Source: Betaproteobacteria bacterium (GTDB lineage Bacteria > Pseudomonadota > Gammaproteobacteria > Burkholderiales > SG8-39). Taken from it: DNA of 37,361 bases. A model generated the notes under the pieces. It had not been told where the DNA came from. It saw nothing but the letters and a program-made list of their open reading frames with translations, and did no database searches. Shown here piece after piece: positions 18,756 through 26,677 of the stretch (position 1 is its first letter; every line of letters starts with the position of its first letter). Made by a program: the position numbers and the translations under genes. The stretch spans positions 1 to 37,361 of the forward strand of contig SHXL01000003.1 of the NCBI GenBank assembly GCA_009693345.1, given 5' to 3'.

Positions 18756-19022
18756 TCAGCGTGCGCGGGGCCCGCGCACGTGGGGGTTCAACTTTTCGAC
18801 GTCCGCCTTCACCTGGTCGCGACTGCGCTCGTAGACAATTTCACGCCCCATGATGCTGCCCGCATAGGCGAAACCGTTGCGCGTCGGCGTCAGCGCGCAC
18901 TTCATGCTGTGCGTCCCCTCGCCGATCACCACCTCGATCACCTCCGCGCGGCGGCTGAACAGCACCACCTCCATCGTCTTGCCGGTTTCGGTGATCCGTA
19001 CCGTGATCTTCTCGTTGATCAT
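18756..19022 (-). CDS. Conserved hypothetical protein (88 aa)
   Basis: An 88-residue soluble protein beginning MINEKITVRITETGKTMEVV and ending in a basic tail. Predicted strands alternate in a way that suggests a small beta-rich fold. I do not recognise a domain. It lies 40 bp after the ArsR-type gene on the same strand, so the two may be co-transcribed. Its last codons coincide with a 10-bp GC hairpin shared with the glnE 3' end. GC-rich codon use supports it as a real gene. Confidence 0.65.
   Translation of the reverse strand: MINEKITVRITETGKTMEVVLFSRRAEVIEVVIGEGTHSMKCALTPTRNGFAYAGSIMGREIVYERSRDQVKADVEKLNPHVRGPRAR
18760..18780. terminator. Strong GC hairpin between convergent glnE and the 88-aa gene
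   Basis: CGTGCGCGGG (18760-18769) and CCCGCGCACG (18771-18780) are perfect 10-base inverted arms with one central base. The hairpin is 20 nt after the glnE stop and inside the last codons of the opposite gene. No U-tract follows on either strand, so it may act as a transcript-end stabiliser rather than a classical intrinsic terminator. Confidence 0.4.
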
Positions 19023-19062
19023 GCGTCGCTTGCGTCTGTAGGTTGGCCTACTCTACCAGCGT

Positions 19063-19374
19063 TCATATCGCTTCGCGCGGCGTTCCCGGGGCCTGGGCGC
19101 CGCGCCGCAACGGACCGTCCACCTCGGAGGCGAAGCGCGCCAGCGCGTCGAGCAGCACGTCGCGGTTCAGACGGTACAGGACGCGCTGGCCCTGGCGCTC
19201 GCTCACCACGAGCCCGGCGCGCTGCAGCACCGCGAGATGGCGCGAGACCGCCGGCGGGCTGAGTGAGAATCGCCCCGCAAGGTCAGTCGTGGAGAGCGCC
19301 GTCTGCGACAGGAAGGCGATGATCTGCCGCCGCGGGACGGAGGACAGTGCGCCAAAAATGCCGTCGAGATCCAT
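19063..19374 (-). CDS. ArsR-family winged-helix regulator
   Basis: A 103-residue ArsR/SmtB-type repressor: MDLDGIFGALSSVPRRQIIAFL, recognition helix region LSPPAVSRHLAVLQRAGLV, and the wing SERQGQRVLYRLN. There is no CVC metal-binding motif of the ArsR/CadC kind, so it is more likely a metal-independent member. I chose ATG at 19374; a TTG four codons upstream is possible. It is divergent from ilvE and may control that operon or only itself. A near-palindromic AT-rich site sits at its own likely TSS. Confidence 0.88.
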   Translation of the reverse strand: MDLDGIFGALSSVPRRQIIAFLSQTALSTTDLAGRFSLSPPAVSRHLAVLQRAGLVVSERQGQRVLYRLNRDVLLDALARFASEVDGPLRRGAQAPGTPREAI

Positions 19375-19385
19375 CGCAATAAACA

Positions 19386-19409
19386 ATTAACTAAAGTGCT
19401 AATAGTATA
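19386..19409 (-). promoter_or_regulatory. Putative ArsR-gene promoter and operator
   Basis: On the minus strand TATACT (19409-19404) is a good -10 box. It is directly followed by the imperfect dyad ATTAGCACTTTAGTTAAT (19403-19386), which would cover the TSS. AT-rich dyads in this position are typical for self-repression by ArsR-type proteins. The dyad match is partial, so this is suggestive only. Confidence 0.4.
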
Positions 19410-19424
19410 GCGCGTTTTTGTGTT

Positions 19425-19450
19425 TAGAATGGCGGCTCACATTCAAGGAG
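19425..19450 (+). promoter_or_regulatory. ilvE -10 box and ribosome-binding site
   Basis: TAGAAT (19425-19430) is a likely -10 box. AAGGAG (19445-19450) is a near-perfect Shine-Dalgarno 5 nt before ATG 19456, which decides that start over the ATG at 19452 in another frame. No clear -35 box is visible. Confidence 0.55.
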
Positions 19451-19455
19451 CATGC

Positions 19456-20430
19456 ATGGCGAAGGCAAAGAAGGCACCCACTCCGTCGCTGTCGATGGCG
19501 GACCGCGACGGCTGGATCTGGCATGACGGCAAGCTGGTACCGTGGCGCTCAGCGACCACGCACGTGCTGACCCACTCGCTGCACTACGGCCTCGCCGTGT
19601 TCGAGGGCGTGCGCGCCTACAAGACGGTCAGCGGCACGCAGATCTACCGCCTGCGCGAGCACACGCAACGGCTGATCAATTCGGGCCACATCTACATGAT
19701 GAAGATCCCGTACAGCGTCGAGCGCCTGATGCAGGCGCAGATCGACGTCGTCGCGGCCAACGGCCACGAGTCCTGCTATGTCCGCCCGATTGCCTTCTAC
19801 GGCTCCGAGAAAATGGGCGTCTCGCCGGTCGGCGCCAAGGTGCACGTGGCGATCGCGGCGTGGCCCTGGGGCGCCTACCTCGGTCCCGAGGCGCTCGCCA
19901 AGGGCATCCGCGTGAAGACCGCCTCGGTCGCGCGCCACCACGTCAACGTGACTATGGCACGCGCCAAGATGTCGGGCACTTACCCGAACTCGGTGCTGGC
20001 GACGCTCGAAGCGACGCAGCACGGCTACGACGAGGGCCTGTTGCTCGACGTCGACGGCTTCGTCGCCGAGGGCGCGGGCGAGAATATTTTCGTCATCAAG
20101 GACGGCGTGATCTACGAGCCGGAGCTCACCTCCGCGCTCACCGGGATCACGCGCTCCTCAGTGATCGACCTGGCCGAGGGTCTGGGCTACACGGTGAAGT
20201 CGAAGCGCCTGACGCGCGACGACATCTACATCGCCGACGAGTGCTTCTTCACCGGCACCGCCGCCGAAGTGACGCCGATCCGCGAGCTCGACCAGCGCCA
20301 GATCGGCGCCGGCAAGGCGGGCCCGATCACCAAGGTCCTGCAGAAGGCGTTCTTCGACGTGGTCACCGGCAAGGACCGCAAGCACAAGCACTGGCTCACG
20401 CCGGTGCCGATGAAGAAAGCAAAGAAATGA
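19456..20430 (+). CDS. ilvE: Branched-chain amino acid aminotransferase
   Basis: A 324-residue fold-type IV PLP aminotransferase. The segment THSLHYGLAVFEGVRAYKT, the PLP-lysine region ARAKMSGTYPNS (Lys near residue 171) and EGAGENIFVIKDGVIYEP are typical of IlvE. It carries out the last step of Leu, Ile and Val synthesis or the first step of their breakdown. Length is slightly above the usual ~305 because of short Lys/Ala-rich ends (MAKAKKAPTPS and MKKAKK). It is the first gene of a six-gene plus-strand operon and ends in an ATGA overlap with the zinc-finger gene. Codon use is uniformly GC-rich. Confidence 0.95.
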   Translation: MAKAKKAPTPSLSMADRDGWIWHDGKLVPWRSATTHVLTHSLHYGLAVFEGVRAYKTVSGTQIYRLREHTQRLINSGHIYMMKIPYSVERLMQAQIDVVAANGHESCYVRPIAFYGSEKMGVSPVGAKVHVAIAAWPWGAYLGPEALAKGIRVKTASVARHHVNVTMARAKMSGTYPNSVLATLEATQHGYDEGLLLDVDGFVAEGAGENIFVIKDGVIYEPELTSALTGITRSSVIDLAEGLGYTVKSKRLTRDDIYIADECFFTGTAAEVTPIRELDQRQIGAGKAGPITKVLQKAFFDVVTGKDRKHKHWLTPVPMKKAKK

Positions 20431-20618
20431 GCAACGACACTGCCCGCCAAGTTGAACTGACGGAGAAGGACCTGCCGCTGCATTGCCCGATGCAGGGTGC
20501 GCCGCTATGGGCGCGGCACCCACGCGTGTTTCTCGATGTGGTGAAGCACGGCGAGGCGCTGTGCCCGTACTGCGGCACCAGGTATTTGTACAAAGGCACG
20601 GCTCCCAAAGGTCGCTGA
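20427..20618 (+). CDS. CHCC zinc-finger domain protein
   Basis: A 63-residue protein with the zf-CHCC pattern: Cys20, His31, Cys46 and Cys49, in LHCPMQGAPLWARH and ALCPYCGTRYLY. The same domain occurs in the NDUFS6-type subunit of respiratory complex I, and free-standing bacterial forms are small zinc proteins of unknown role. It overlaps ilvE by ATGA, and its TGA overlaps a possible CTG start of waaF (CTGA). The ilvE-CHCC-waaF order is familiar to me from betaproteobacteria. Confidence 0.88.
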   Translation: MSNDTARQVELTEKDLPLHCPMQGAPLWARHPRVFLDVVKHGEALCPYCGTRYLYKGTAPKGR

Positions 20619-20620
20619 CC

Positions 20621-21577
20621 CTGGATCGCTTACTCGTCGTCGCCCCCAACTGGATCGGCGACGCGCTGATGGCGCAACCTCTGCTCGCGCGCCTGCGCGA
20701 GAGGCTTCGCCGCCCCCGCATCGAGGTTCTCGCGCCGCCCTGGGTGGCGCCGGTGGCGAGGCGCATGGCCGAAGTGGACGAGGTGATCGAAGCCGGCCTG
20801 CGCCACGGCGAGTTGCAGCTGGGCGAACGCTGGCGCATCGGCCGGATGCTCAAGGCGCGCAATTACGACCATGCCGTGGTGCTGCCGAATTCGTGGAAGT
20901 CGGCGCTGGTTCCGTTTTTCGCGGGCATTCCGCTGCGCGTCGGTTACCTGGGCGAGTCGCGCTACGCGCTCCTGAACGCGGTTCACGAGAACAAGCGCGA
21001 CCGCGAGGCGATGACGCTCCACTATGCCCGCCTTGCCGAGTTCCCCGGCAAGGAACCGGCACTGCCCCTGCCGTTTCCACGCTTGAAAGAAAAAGAAAAC
21101 GACACAGCAACCCGATTCGGCATTTCCGGTCGCTACACCGTGCTTTGCCCGGGCGCCGAATACGGCCCGGCCAAGCGCTGGCCGTATTTCCGCGAGCTGG
21201 CGTCGAGGCTCGATGGCCAGGTCGTCCTGCTGGGCGCCGCATCGGACAAGGCGCAGGCGGAAGGATTTCCCGGCAGGAACCTCATCGGGCAGACGACGCT
21301 GGACGAAGCCATCGACCTGATCGCGGGGGCCGCCGCGGTGGTAACCAACGATTCCGGCCTGATGCACATCGCCGCGGCCACCGGCACGCCGCAGGTGGCG
21401 CTGTTCGGCTCCTCCAGCCCCGAGCACACGCCGCCGATGTCCGCGCTTGCCCGCGTCCTGTGGCTGAAAATAGAATGCAGCCCTTGCTACGCGCGCGAGT
21501 GTCCGTTGGGGCATTTCAAGTGCATGAACGGGATTTCGGTGGAACGCGTGCTCGCAGAAATCAAGTCTTTGCAATGA
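20621..21577 (+). CDS. waaF: LPS heptosyltransferase II
   Basis: A protein of about 318 residues in the GT9 heptosyltransferase family. It begins DRLLVVAPNWIGDALMAQPL, contains PGAEYGPAKRWPYF, and ends with the donor-site region VVTNDSGLMHIAAATGTPQVALFG followed by SPCYARECPLGHFKCMNGI. WaaF adds the second heptose to the inner core of lipopolysaccharide at the cytoplasmic face of the inner membrane. The start is odd: there is no in-frame ATG, GTG or TTG near the family N-terminus. The candidates are CTG 20621 (9 nt after AAAGG, chosen here) and CTG 20615 (overlapping the previous stop as CTGA). The first ATG would delete the conserved APNWIGD motif. An AT-rich patch occurs at 21080-21130. Confidence 0.9.
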   Translation: MDRLLVVAPNWIGDALMAQPLLARLRERLRRPRIEVLAPPWVAPVARRMAEVDEVIEAGLRHGELQLGERWRIGRMLKARNYDHAVVLPNSWKSALVPFFAGIPLRVGYLGESRYALLNAVHENKRDREAMTLHYARLAEFPGKEPALPLPFPRLKEKENDTATRFGISGRYTVLCPGAEYGPAKRWPYFRELASRLDGQVVLLGAASDKAQAEGFPGRNLIGQTTLDEAIDLIAGAAAVVTNDSGLMHIAAATGTPQVALFGSSSPEHTPPMSALARVLWLKIECSPCYARECPLGHFKCMNGISVERVLAEIKSLQ

Positions 21578-22011
21578 GCACGAAGATCTTTCCCACCGCG
21601 CAGGACGCGCAGATTGCGTTCTACGAAGCGCTCGAGCGCTGCGACCTCGAAGCGATGATGGCGGTCTGGTCCGAGGACGAAGACATCGTCTGCGTGCATC
21701 CGGCCGGGCAGCGGCTTGCAGGCCAGGCCCAGGTGCGCGAAGTGTGGCGCCAGATGTTCGCCGGCGGGACCAATATGCGCGTGCGGATCACGCAGCAGGT
21801 GGTGATCGCGGGAGTGATGGTCGAGGCGCACAGCGTGCACGAGAACATCACCGTCGCCGGCGAGCAGCGGCCCCGCCCGCCGATGGTGGCGACCAACGTC
21901 TACCTGCGCACGGCGGCCGGCTGGCGCATGATCGTGCACCACGCGTCGCCTGCGCCGGGCCAGCCGGCGGCGGAACCGCCGTCGCCCGCAGCCCCCAAGA
22001 TCCTGCATTGA
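21574..22011 (+). CDS. SnoaL-like / NTF2-fold protein
   Basis: A 145-residue protein with the nuclear-transport-factor-2 fold: AFYEALERCDLEAMMAVWSE, the central VCVHPAGQRLAGQAQVREVW, and the closing strands ATNVYLRTAAGWRMIVHHAS. The tail is Pro/Ala-rich. Members of this family are small ligand-binding or enzymatic proteins; the role of this one is unknown. The ATG overlaps the waaF stop (ATGA), and its own stop overlaps the TTG of the next gene (TTGA). Confidence 0.8.
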   Translation: MSTKIFPTAQDAQIAFYEALERCDLEAMMAVWSEDEDIVCVHPAGQRLAGQAQVREVWRQMFAGGTNMRVRITQQVVIAGVMVEAHSVHENITVAGEQRPRPPMVATNVYLRTAAGWRMIVHHASPAPGQPAAEPPSPAAPKILH

Positions 22012-22943
22012 GTACCGACCGGGTTTCTACCTACACGGCGCCATGGTGGCTGCCAGGCGGCCATTTGCAGACGATCTTTGCCGCGCTGGCGCCGGCGCCG
22101 CGCGTCTCGTATCGGCGCGAGCGCTGGGATACGCCGGACGGCGATTTCATCGACCTCGATTGGGTCGGTGGGGACGAGAACCCCGATGCTCCGCTGATCG
22201 CGCTTTTCCACGGACTGGAAGGCAGTTCCGCCAGTCCCTACGCGCGCGCCATCGCCGCGCAGGCGCTTGCCATGGGCTGGCGCTGCGTGGTGCCGCACTT
22301 TCGCGGCTGCTCTGGAGAACTCAACCGCCTGCCGCGCGCCTACCACTCCGGGGACAGCGCGGAGATCGGCTGGATCCTGCGCCGGCTGGAGGCACGCCAT
22401 GCCGTGGGCATCTCCCTCGGAGGAAACGCACTGCTCAAACTGCTGGGAGAACAAGGCGCCGCCATCAACCTGCAAAAGGCGGTTGCCGTCTCCGCCCCGC
22501 TCGATCTCGCGGCCGCCGGCCGCGCGCTCGACGCCGGCCTCAGCAGGCAGATCTACACGCGGAATTTTCTCCGGACACTCAAGAAGAAGACGGTTGCAAA
22601 ATTGCAGCAGGGAAAGATTGCCGTCGATTCCCTGCGCCTGGAGCGGGCCCGCACGTTCTGGGAGTTCGACGACACGATCACCGCGCCGCTGCACGGATTT
22701 CTCGGCGCCGACGATTACTGGGCGCGTTCCTCGAGCGGTCCGTGGCTGGCGAAAATCCGCGTTCCCACGCTAGTAATAAACGCGCGCAACGATCCGTTCC
22801 TGCCCGAGGCGACGCTGGATGCGCTCGGCGCGATGCCGCCGAACGTGGTGCTAGAATTTCCGCAGAGCGGCGGACATGCCGGATTCCCCGGCCGCAGCCG
22901 CTGGCTCGCAAGACGCGCCCTGGATTTTCTCTCCGCCCCGTGA
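22008..22943 (+). CDS. YheT-like alpha/beta hydrolase
   Basis: A 311-residue hydrolase of the YheT/ABHD1-3 group. It has the N-terminal APWWLPGGHLQTIF, the oxyanion region FHGLEGSSASPYA, the nucleophile elbow VGISLGGNA, an acid in NARNDPFLP and the histidine in SGGHAGFPG. The substrate of the bacterial members is unclear (an esterase or lipase-like activity is assumed). The only sensible start is TTG at 22008, within a TTGA overlap with the SnoaL-like gene. It ends in a GTGA overlap with the PMM/PGM gene. An AT-richer stretch covers 22560-22620. Confidence 0.88.
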   Translation: MSTDRVSTYTAPWWLPGGHLQTIFAALAPAPRVSYRRERWDTPDGDFIDLDWVGGDENPDAPLIALFHGLEGSSASPYARAIAAQALAMGWRCVVPHFRGCSGELNRLPRAYHSGDSAEIGWILRRLEARHAVGISLGGNALLKLLGEQGAAINLQKAVAVSAPLDLAAAGRALDAGLSRQIYTRNFLRTLKKKTVAKLQQGKIAVDSLRLERARTFWEFDDTITAPLHGFLGADDYWARSSSGPWLAKIRVPTLVINARNDPFLPEATLDALGAMPPNVVLEFPQSGGHAGFPGRSRWLARRALDFLSAP

Positions 22944-24313
22944 ACGTTCCTGCCGAGATTTTTCGCGCCTACGACATTCGCGGCATCGCCGGCAAGGTGC
23001 TGTCGGCCGCCGTGGTGCGTGAAATCGGGCGCGCGCTGGGAACCCTCGGCCTCGAGCGCGGCGCGCCCACTTTCGCCGTGGGCTGCGACGGCCGGCTCTC
23101 CAGCCCGGAACTCTCCACGGCCCTGATGGACGGGCTCAACGCCGCGGGCGCCGGCGTGATCGACATCGGAATCGTACCCACGCCGGTCACCTATTTTGCC
23201 GCCCACCACCTCGGCTGCCGCAGCGCGGTGATGATCACGGGCAGCCACAATCCAGCGGAATACAACGGCCTGAAGATGGTCGTCGACGGTGACACGCTGT
23301 CCGGCGAAGAGATCCAGGGGCTGCGGCGGCGCATCGAATCGGGAATCTCGGGCTCCGGCAACGCAGCAAGAACGCGCGAAAGCGTCCTCGACGCGTACGT
23401 GGAACGCATCGTGGGCGACGTGAAGCTCGCGCGGCCATTCAAGGTCGCGCTCGATTGCGGCAACGGCGTCGCGGGCGTGGTCGCCCCGCGCCTTTTCCGG
23501 CACCTGGGCTGCGAGGTGACTGAGCTCTTTTCGGAGGTTGACGGGCTTTTCCCCAACCATCACCCGGATCCCTCCAAGCTTGAGAATCTTTCGGCGCTGG
23601 TACAGGAACTGAAAACAGGGCCGGCGGAACTGGGCCTCGCGTTCGACGGCGACGCCGACCGGCTCGGCGTAGTGACCAAGAGCGGCAAGATCATCTTTCC
23701 CGACCGCCAGCTGATGCTCTATGCCAGGGACGTGCTGAGCCGCAATCCGGGCGCCGAAATCATCTACGACGTGAAGTGCACCCGCCTGCTCGCGCCCTGG
23801 ATCGAGCGCCACGGCGGACGCCCCTTGATCTGGAAAACCGGGCACTCGCTGGTGAAGGCAAAACTGAAGGCCAGTGGCGCCCCGCTCGCCGGTGAGATGT
23901 CGGGCCACATCTTCTTCAAGGAACGCTGGTACGGCTTCGACGACGCGCTCTACTGCGGCGCGAGACTTCTTGAAATTCTTTCTAAAGAATCAAATGCAAA
24001 CGAAATACTGGAAGGCCTGCCGGATGCGCCATCCACGCCGGAGCTCAACTGGAAGCTCGCGGAGGGCGAACCGCACGCGATCATGGCGCAGCTGCAGGGC
24101 ATGAAGCTGTTTCCCGGCGCGCAGCGCGTGCTGACGATCGACGGCGTGCGGGCAGAATTCGACGATGGTTTCGGCCTGGCGCGCGCATCGAACACTTCGC
24201 CTGTGATCGTGCTGCGCTTCGAGGGAAATACCGAGGACGCGCTGAAGCGCATCCAGGAGGAATTTCGGAAAGTACTTCAGCCGCTCAAACCTGAAGCGGC
24301 CCTGCCCTATTAG
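22940..24313 (+). CDS. Phosphomannomutase/phosphoglucomutase
   Basis: A 457-residue member of the AlgC-type PMM/PGM family. The phosphoserine loop TGSHNPAEYNG (Ser near 102), the metal loop FDGDADRLG (near 235-243) and the sugar-binding GEMSGHIFFKERW are all present. It interconverts the 6- and 1-phosphates of mannose and glucose, feeding LPS and polysaccharide synthesis, in keeping with waaF in the same operon. The start is GTG at 22940 (GTGA overlap). It is the last gene of the operon and converges on rhlE. AT-rich patches lie near 23570-23620 and 23965-24020. Confidence 0.93.
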   Translation: MNVPAEIFRAYDIRGIAGKVLSAAVVREIGRALGTLGLERGAPTFAVGCDGRLSSPELSTALMDGLNAAGAGVIDIGIVPTPVTYFAAHHLGCRSAVMITGSHNPAEYNGLKMVVDGDTLSGEEIQGLRRRIESGISGSGNAARTRESVLDAYVERIVGDVKLARPFKVALDCGNGVAGVVAPRLFRHLGCEVTELFSEVDGLFPNHHPDPSKLENLSALVQELKTGPAELGLAFDGDADRLGVVTKSGKIIFPDRQLMLYARDVLSRNPGAEIIYDVKCTRLLAPWIERHGGRPLIWKTGHSLVKAKLKASGAPLAGEMSGHIFFKERWYGFDDALYCGARLLEILSKESNANEILEGLPDAPSTPELNWKLAEGEPHAIMAQLQGMKLFPGAQRVLTIDGVRAEFDDGFGLARASNTSPVIVLRFEGNTEDALKRIQEEFRKVLQPLKPEAALPY

Positions 24314-24324
24314 GGTTTAAACCC
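24313..24324. other. 12-bp perfect palindrome between convergent genes
   Basis: GGGTTTAAACCC starts on the last base of the PMM/PGM stop codon and fills most of the 18-bp gap to the rhlE stop. As RNA it could form only a short 4-bp hairpin, so it is a weak terminator candidate for either gene. Confidence 0.3.
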
Positions 24325-24331
24325 GAACGAG

Positions 24332-25813
24332 TCAGGCCCGCTTCAATCCACCCAATAGAGCGGCAATTGGGCGCTCGCGACGCTTCGCAAGCGCGCCCGC
24401 CTGCTCCTCCACCGGCTTGGCCGCCAGCGGCGCGACGCCAGGCTCGTAGGGTTTGGAAAAGATCGGATCGCTGGAATTCTGCGCCGCTCGCGGCTGGATG
24501 TTGCCGAGCTGCGCGGCGCCCTGCGGCGCAGTGGCGTGCTGGGATTTCTGCTGCGGCGGCGGCCAGCGCTCCGGCCTGCGTTGCACTCCCTGCCGGGAAC
24601 GCCCGGCGTTGCCGCCAAAATGGCCGCCCCCGTGCTCTCCGCTTACCATCGTTGCGACGGTGCGGGCATTCGCAAATCCCGGCACCAGGACGCGCTCGAG
24701 CGTCTTGTTGATCAGCTTCTCGATCGCGGCGAGCGCCTCCATGTCCTCCGGCGCCACCAGCGAGATCGCCTCGCCGGTCAGGCCGGCACGGCCGGTGCGG
24801 CCGATTCGGTGCACGTAGTCCTCGGGCGAATGCGGAATGTCGAAATTGATCACCTGCGGCAGGCTTTCGATGTCGAGCCCGCGGGAGGCGACGTCGGTGG
24901 CCACCAGCACCGTGGTCTTGCCGCTCTTGAACGCTTCGAGTGCGGCTTCGCGCTCGCCCTGCGTCTTGTCGCCGTGGATGGCGTCGACCTGGATGTGATT
25001 AGCGCGCAGCTGGTGCGCGAGGCGATTGGCGCCGATGCGCGTGCCGGTGAACACCAGCACCTGCTTGAGTCCCCTCGATTTTATGATTTGGCAGAGCAGT
25101 TCGCGCTTCTTCTCGCGGGCGCAGGGATGGACCACGTGGGTAACGAGGTCGGCCGTGGCGTTGCGCGCGGCGATCTGCACTTCGGCGGGATTCTTTAGCA
25201 GCGACTTGACCAGCTTGCGGATCTCGTCCGGAAAGGTGGCCGAGAACAGCAGGTTCTGCCGCACCGGCGGCAGCAACGCTATGATGCGCCTGATATCGGG
25301 CATGAAGCCCATGTCCAGCATGCGATCTGCCTCATCCAGGATCAGCACCGAAACCTGGTTGAACATCACCGTCTTGTTGTGCACGTGGTCGAGCAGCCGG
25401 CCGGGCGTCGCGACGAGAATTTCCACGCCGAGCCGCAACTGCGCAATCTGCGCGTTCATGTCGGTGCCGCCGTAGACGATCGCGGTGCGCAGCGGCATGT
25501 GCTTGGCGTAACCGCGGAAACTTTCCTCGACCTGGATCGCGAGTTCGCGAGTCGGCGCGAGAACCAGCACGCGTATCGGATGGCGAGCGGGGGAGGCCGA
25601 GGTGCTCGCGTGCGGCGCGAGCAGCTGCAACGTCGGCAACGCGAATGCAGCGGTCTTGCCGGTGCCGGTCTGGGCACCCGCCATGAGATCGCGGCCCGCG
25701 AGGACGAGAGGGATGGCTTGTTCCTGGATCGGAGTTGGCTGCTCGTAGCCCAAGTCCTGCACCGCTTGCAACAGCGGCGGAATCAAGCCCAGTTTTTCGA
25801 AACCTGAGCTAAT
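24332..25813 (-). CDS. rhlE: DEAD-box RNA helicase (RhlE-type)
   Basis: A helicase of about 493 residues with all core motifs: Q motif GYEQPTPIQ, AQTGTGKT, PTRELAIQ, VATPGRLLD, DEADRMLDMGF, SATFP, VATDVASRGLD and HRIGRTGRAG. A disordered Gly/Arg/Gln-rich tail follows, as in RhlE. It remodels RNA, probably in ribosome assembly or mRNA decay. The start is unusual: TTG 25786 would cut off the conserved Phe upstream of the Q motif. The frame reads on through SSGFEKLGL up to ATT at 25813, which has AAGG 9 nt upstream, and an in-frame TAG lies just beyond. I annotate ATT; TTG 25786 and CTG 25792 are the alternatives. Confidence 0.92.
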   Translation of the reverse strand: MSSGFEKLGLIPPLLQAVQDLGYEQPTPIQEQAIPLVLAGRDLMAGAQTGTGKTAAFALPTLQLLAPHASTSASPARHPIRVLVLAPTRELAIQVEESFRGYAKHMPLRTAIVYGGTDMNAQIAQLRLGVEILVATPGRLLDHVHNKTVMFNQVSVLILDEADRMLDMGFMPDIRRIIALLPPVRQNLLFSATFPDEIRKLVKSLLKNPAEVQIAARNATADLVTHVVHPCAREKKRELLCQIIKSRGLKQVLVFTGTRIGANRLAHQLRANHIQVDAIHGDKTQGEREAALEAFKSGKTTVLVATDVASRGLDIESLPQVINFDIPHSPEDYVHRIGRTGRAGLTGEAISLVAPEDMEALAAIEKLINKTLERVLVPGFANARTVATMVSGEHGGGHFGGNAGRSRQGVQRRPERWPPPQQKSQHATAPQGAAQLGNIQPRAAQNSSDPIFSKPYEPGVAPLAAKPVEEQAGALAKRRERPIAALLGGLKRA

Positions 25814-25844
25814 AACGTAACGCCTTGAAAACTAAAGAAGTCGA

Positions 25845-25850
25845 ATTATA
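25845..25850 (-). promoter_or_regulatory. -10 box for rhlE
   Basis: TATAAT on the minus strand (25850-25845) is a consensus -10 box just downstream of the thioesterase stop codon. It predicts a TSS near 25838 and a leader of about 25 nt containing AAGG (25826-25823). The -35 region is weak. Confidence 0.55.
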
Positions 25851-26268
25851 CGCCTTTAGGGGCGATCACGAGCTGCGTTTGCGTGACTAGGGCCACCAGC
25901 TTGCCCGCCTCGCTACGGATGGTGGTCTGGCAGACCACCGTTGTGCGACCTTTGTGCACCGGAACCGACTCGCCTATGACGCGCGTTCCGATCGGCGCGC
26001 CGCGGATTAAATTGGTCTTCGACTCGATGGTCGTAGTGCGCGCCCCTTCCGGCATGTTGAGAATTGCCGCCACCGCGCCCAGCGTATCGGCGAATGCCAT
26101 GATCGCGCCGCCATGCAGGCTGTCGCCGACCGTGCAAAGGTCCTTGCGGACGGCAAGCTGCGCCACGACCTTGTCCGGCGTGACATCGGTAAACCCGATG
26201 CCCAGCAGGTCGGGGAGCAGGCCCTTGATCTGCTCTTGTACCGATTGCGCGAGATTCAAGCCCGTCAT
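25846..26268 (-). CDS. PaaI-type hotdog-fold thioesterase
   Basis: A 140-residue hotdog-fold protein. The segment TVGDSLHGGAIMAFADTLGAVAA is the usual active-site helix region of PaaI/4HBT thioesterases, and TIESKTNLIRGAPIGTRVIGES follows. It probably hydrolyses an aromatic or medium-chain acyl-CoA in the cytoplasm. ATG 26268 overlaps the stop of the upstream secreted-protein gene as ATGA; the frame is open further upstream but that part is a shadow. The stop codon lies inside the rhlE -10 region. Confidence 0.88.
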   Translation of the reverse strand: MTGLNLAQSVQEQIKGLLPDLLGIGFTDVTPDKVVAQLAVRKDLCTVGDSLHGGAIMAFADTLGAVAAILNMPEGARTTTIESKTNLIRGAPIGTRVIGESVPVHKGRTTVVCQTTIRSEAGKLVALVTQTQLVIAPKGV

Positions 26269-26669
26269 TTCTGATAGTTGAAGGTGACGCTGAAGCTGGC
26301 GTCGCGCTGTATCGTGACTACGATGCCGGTCCAGCGTTTGGCTTTTTCGTCCTGGTTCTCGCGGAACGTATTGACCGCCTTCGGTGCATAGTCCGGACGG
26401 CAGGGCTTCAGATCCTGCGGCGGATTGCCTGCAGCTCCCACAATCACTTTGTGCTCGACAACTGGAGCTGGGCGCTTGCCCGCCACGGGCGGTCCCTGCT
26501 CCAGCTTGAATATGAACGTCTGCCAATTATCCGGCGCATTCTCGGCCATGCACTTGCCAATGAGGCTGACAACCTCCTCGTTGGTGAAACGTATTTGCGC
26601 ATGCGTGGCGCTGCTCACCGACAGCGCAAAGATCGCAATCAGCACCGCTTTCAACGAATACATGGTCAT
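26265..26669 (-). CDS. Secreted hypothetical protein (134 aa)
   Basis: A 134-residue protein with a clear N-terminal signal peptide, MTMYSLKAVLIAIFALSV, with likely cleavage after THA. The mature part has two cysteines (in GKCMAEN and LKPCRPD), which could form a disulfide in the periplasm. It ends in a strand-rich TIQRDASFSVTFNYQK. I do not recognise the family. ATG 26669 follows a TGAGGAA ribosome-binding site; a second in-frame ATG is two codons later. It is 8 bp after the 175-aa gene and overlaps the thioesterase start. Confidence 0.75.
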   Translation of the reverse strand: MTMYSLKAVLIAIFALSVSSATHAQIRFTNEEVVSLIGKCMAENAPDNWQTFIFKLEQGPPVAGKRPAPVVEHKVIVGAAGNPPQDLKPCRPDYAPKAVNTFRENQDEKAKRWTGIVVTIQRDASFSVTFNYQK

Positions 26670-26677
26670 GAGGTTCC

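Noticed and set aside
25799..25812. TAGCTCAGG on the minus strand, resembling the D-arm of a tRNA.
   Set aside because: No acceptor stem, anticodon arm or T-arm can be fitted around it; the bases code for the N-terminus of rhlE.
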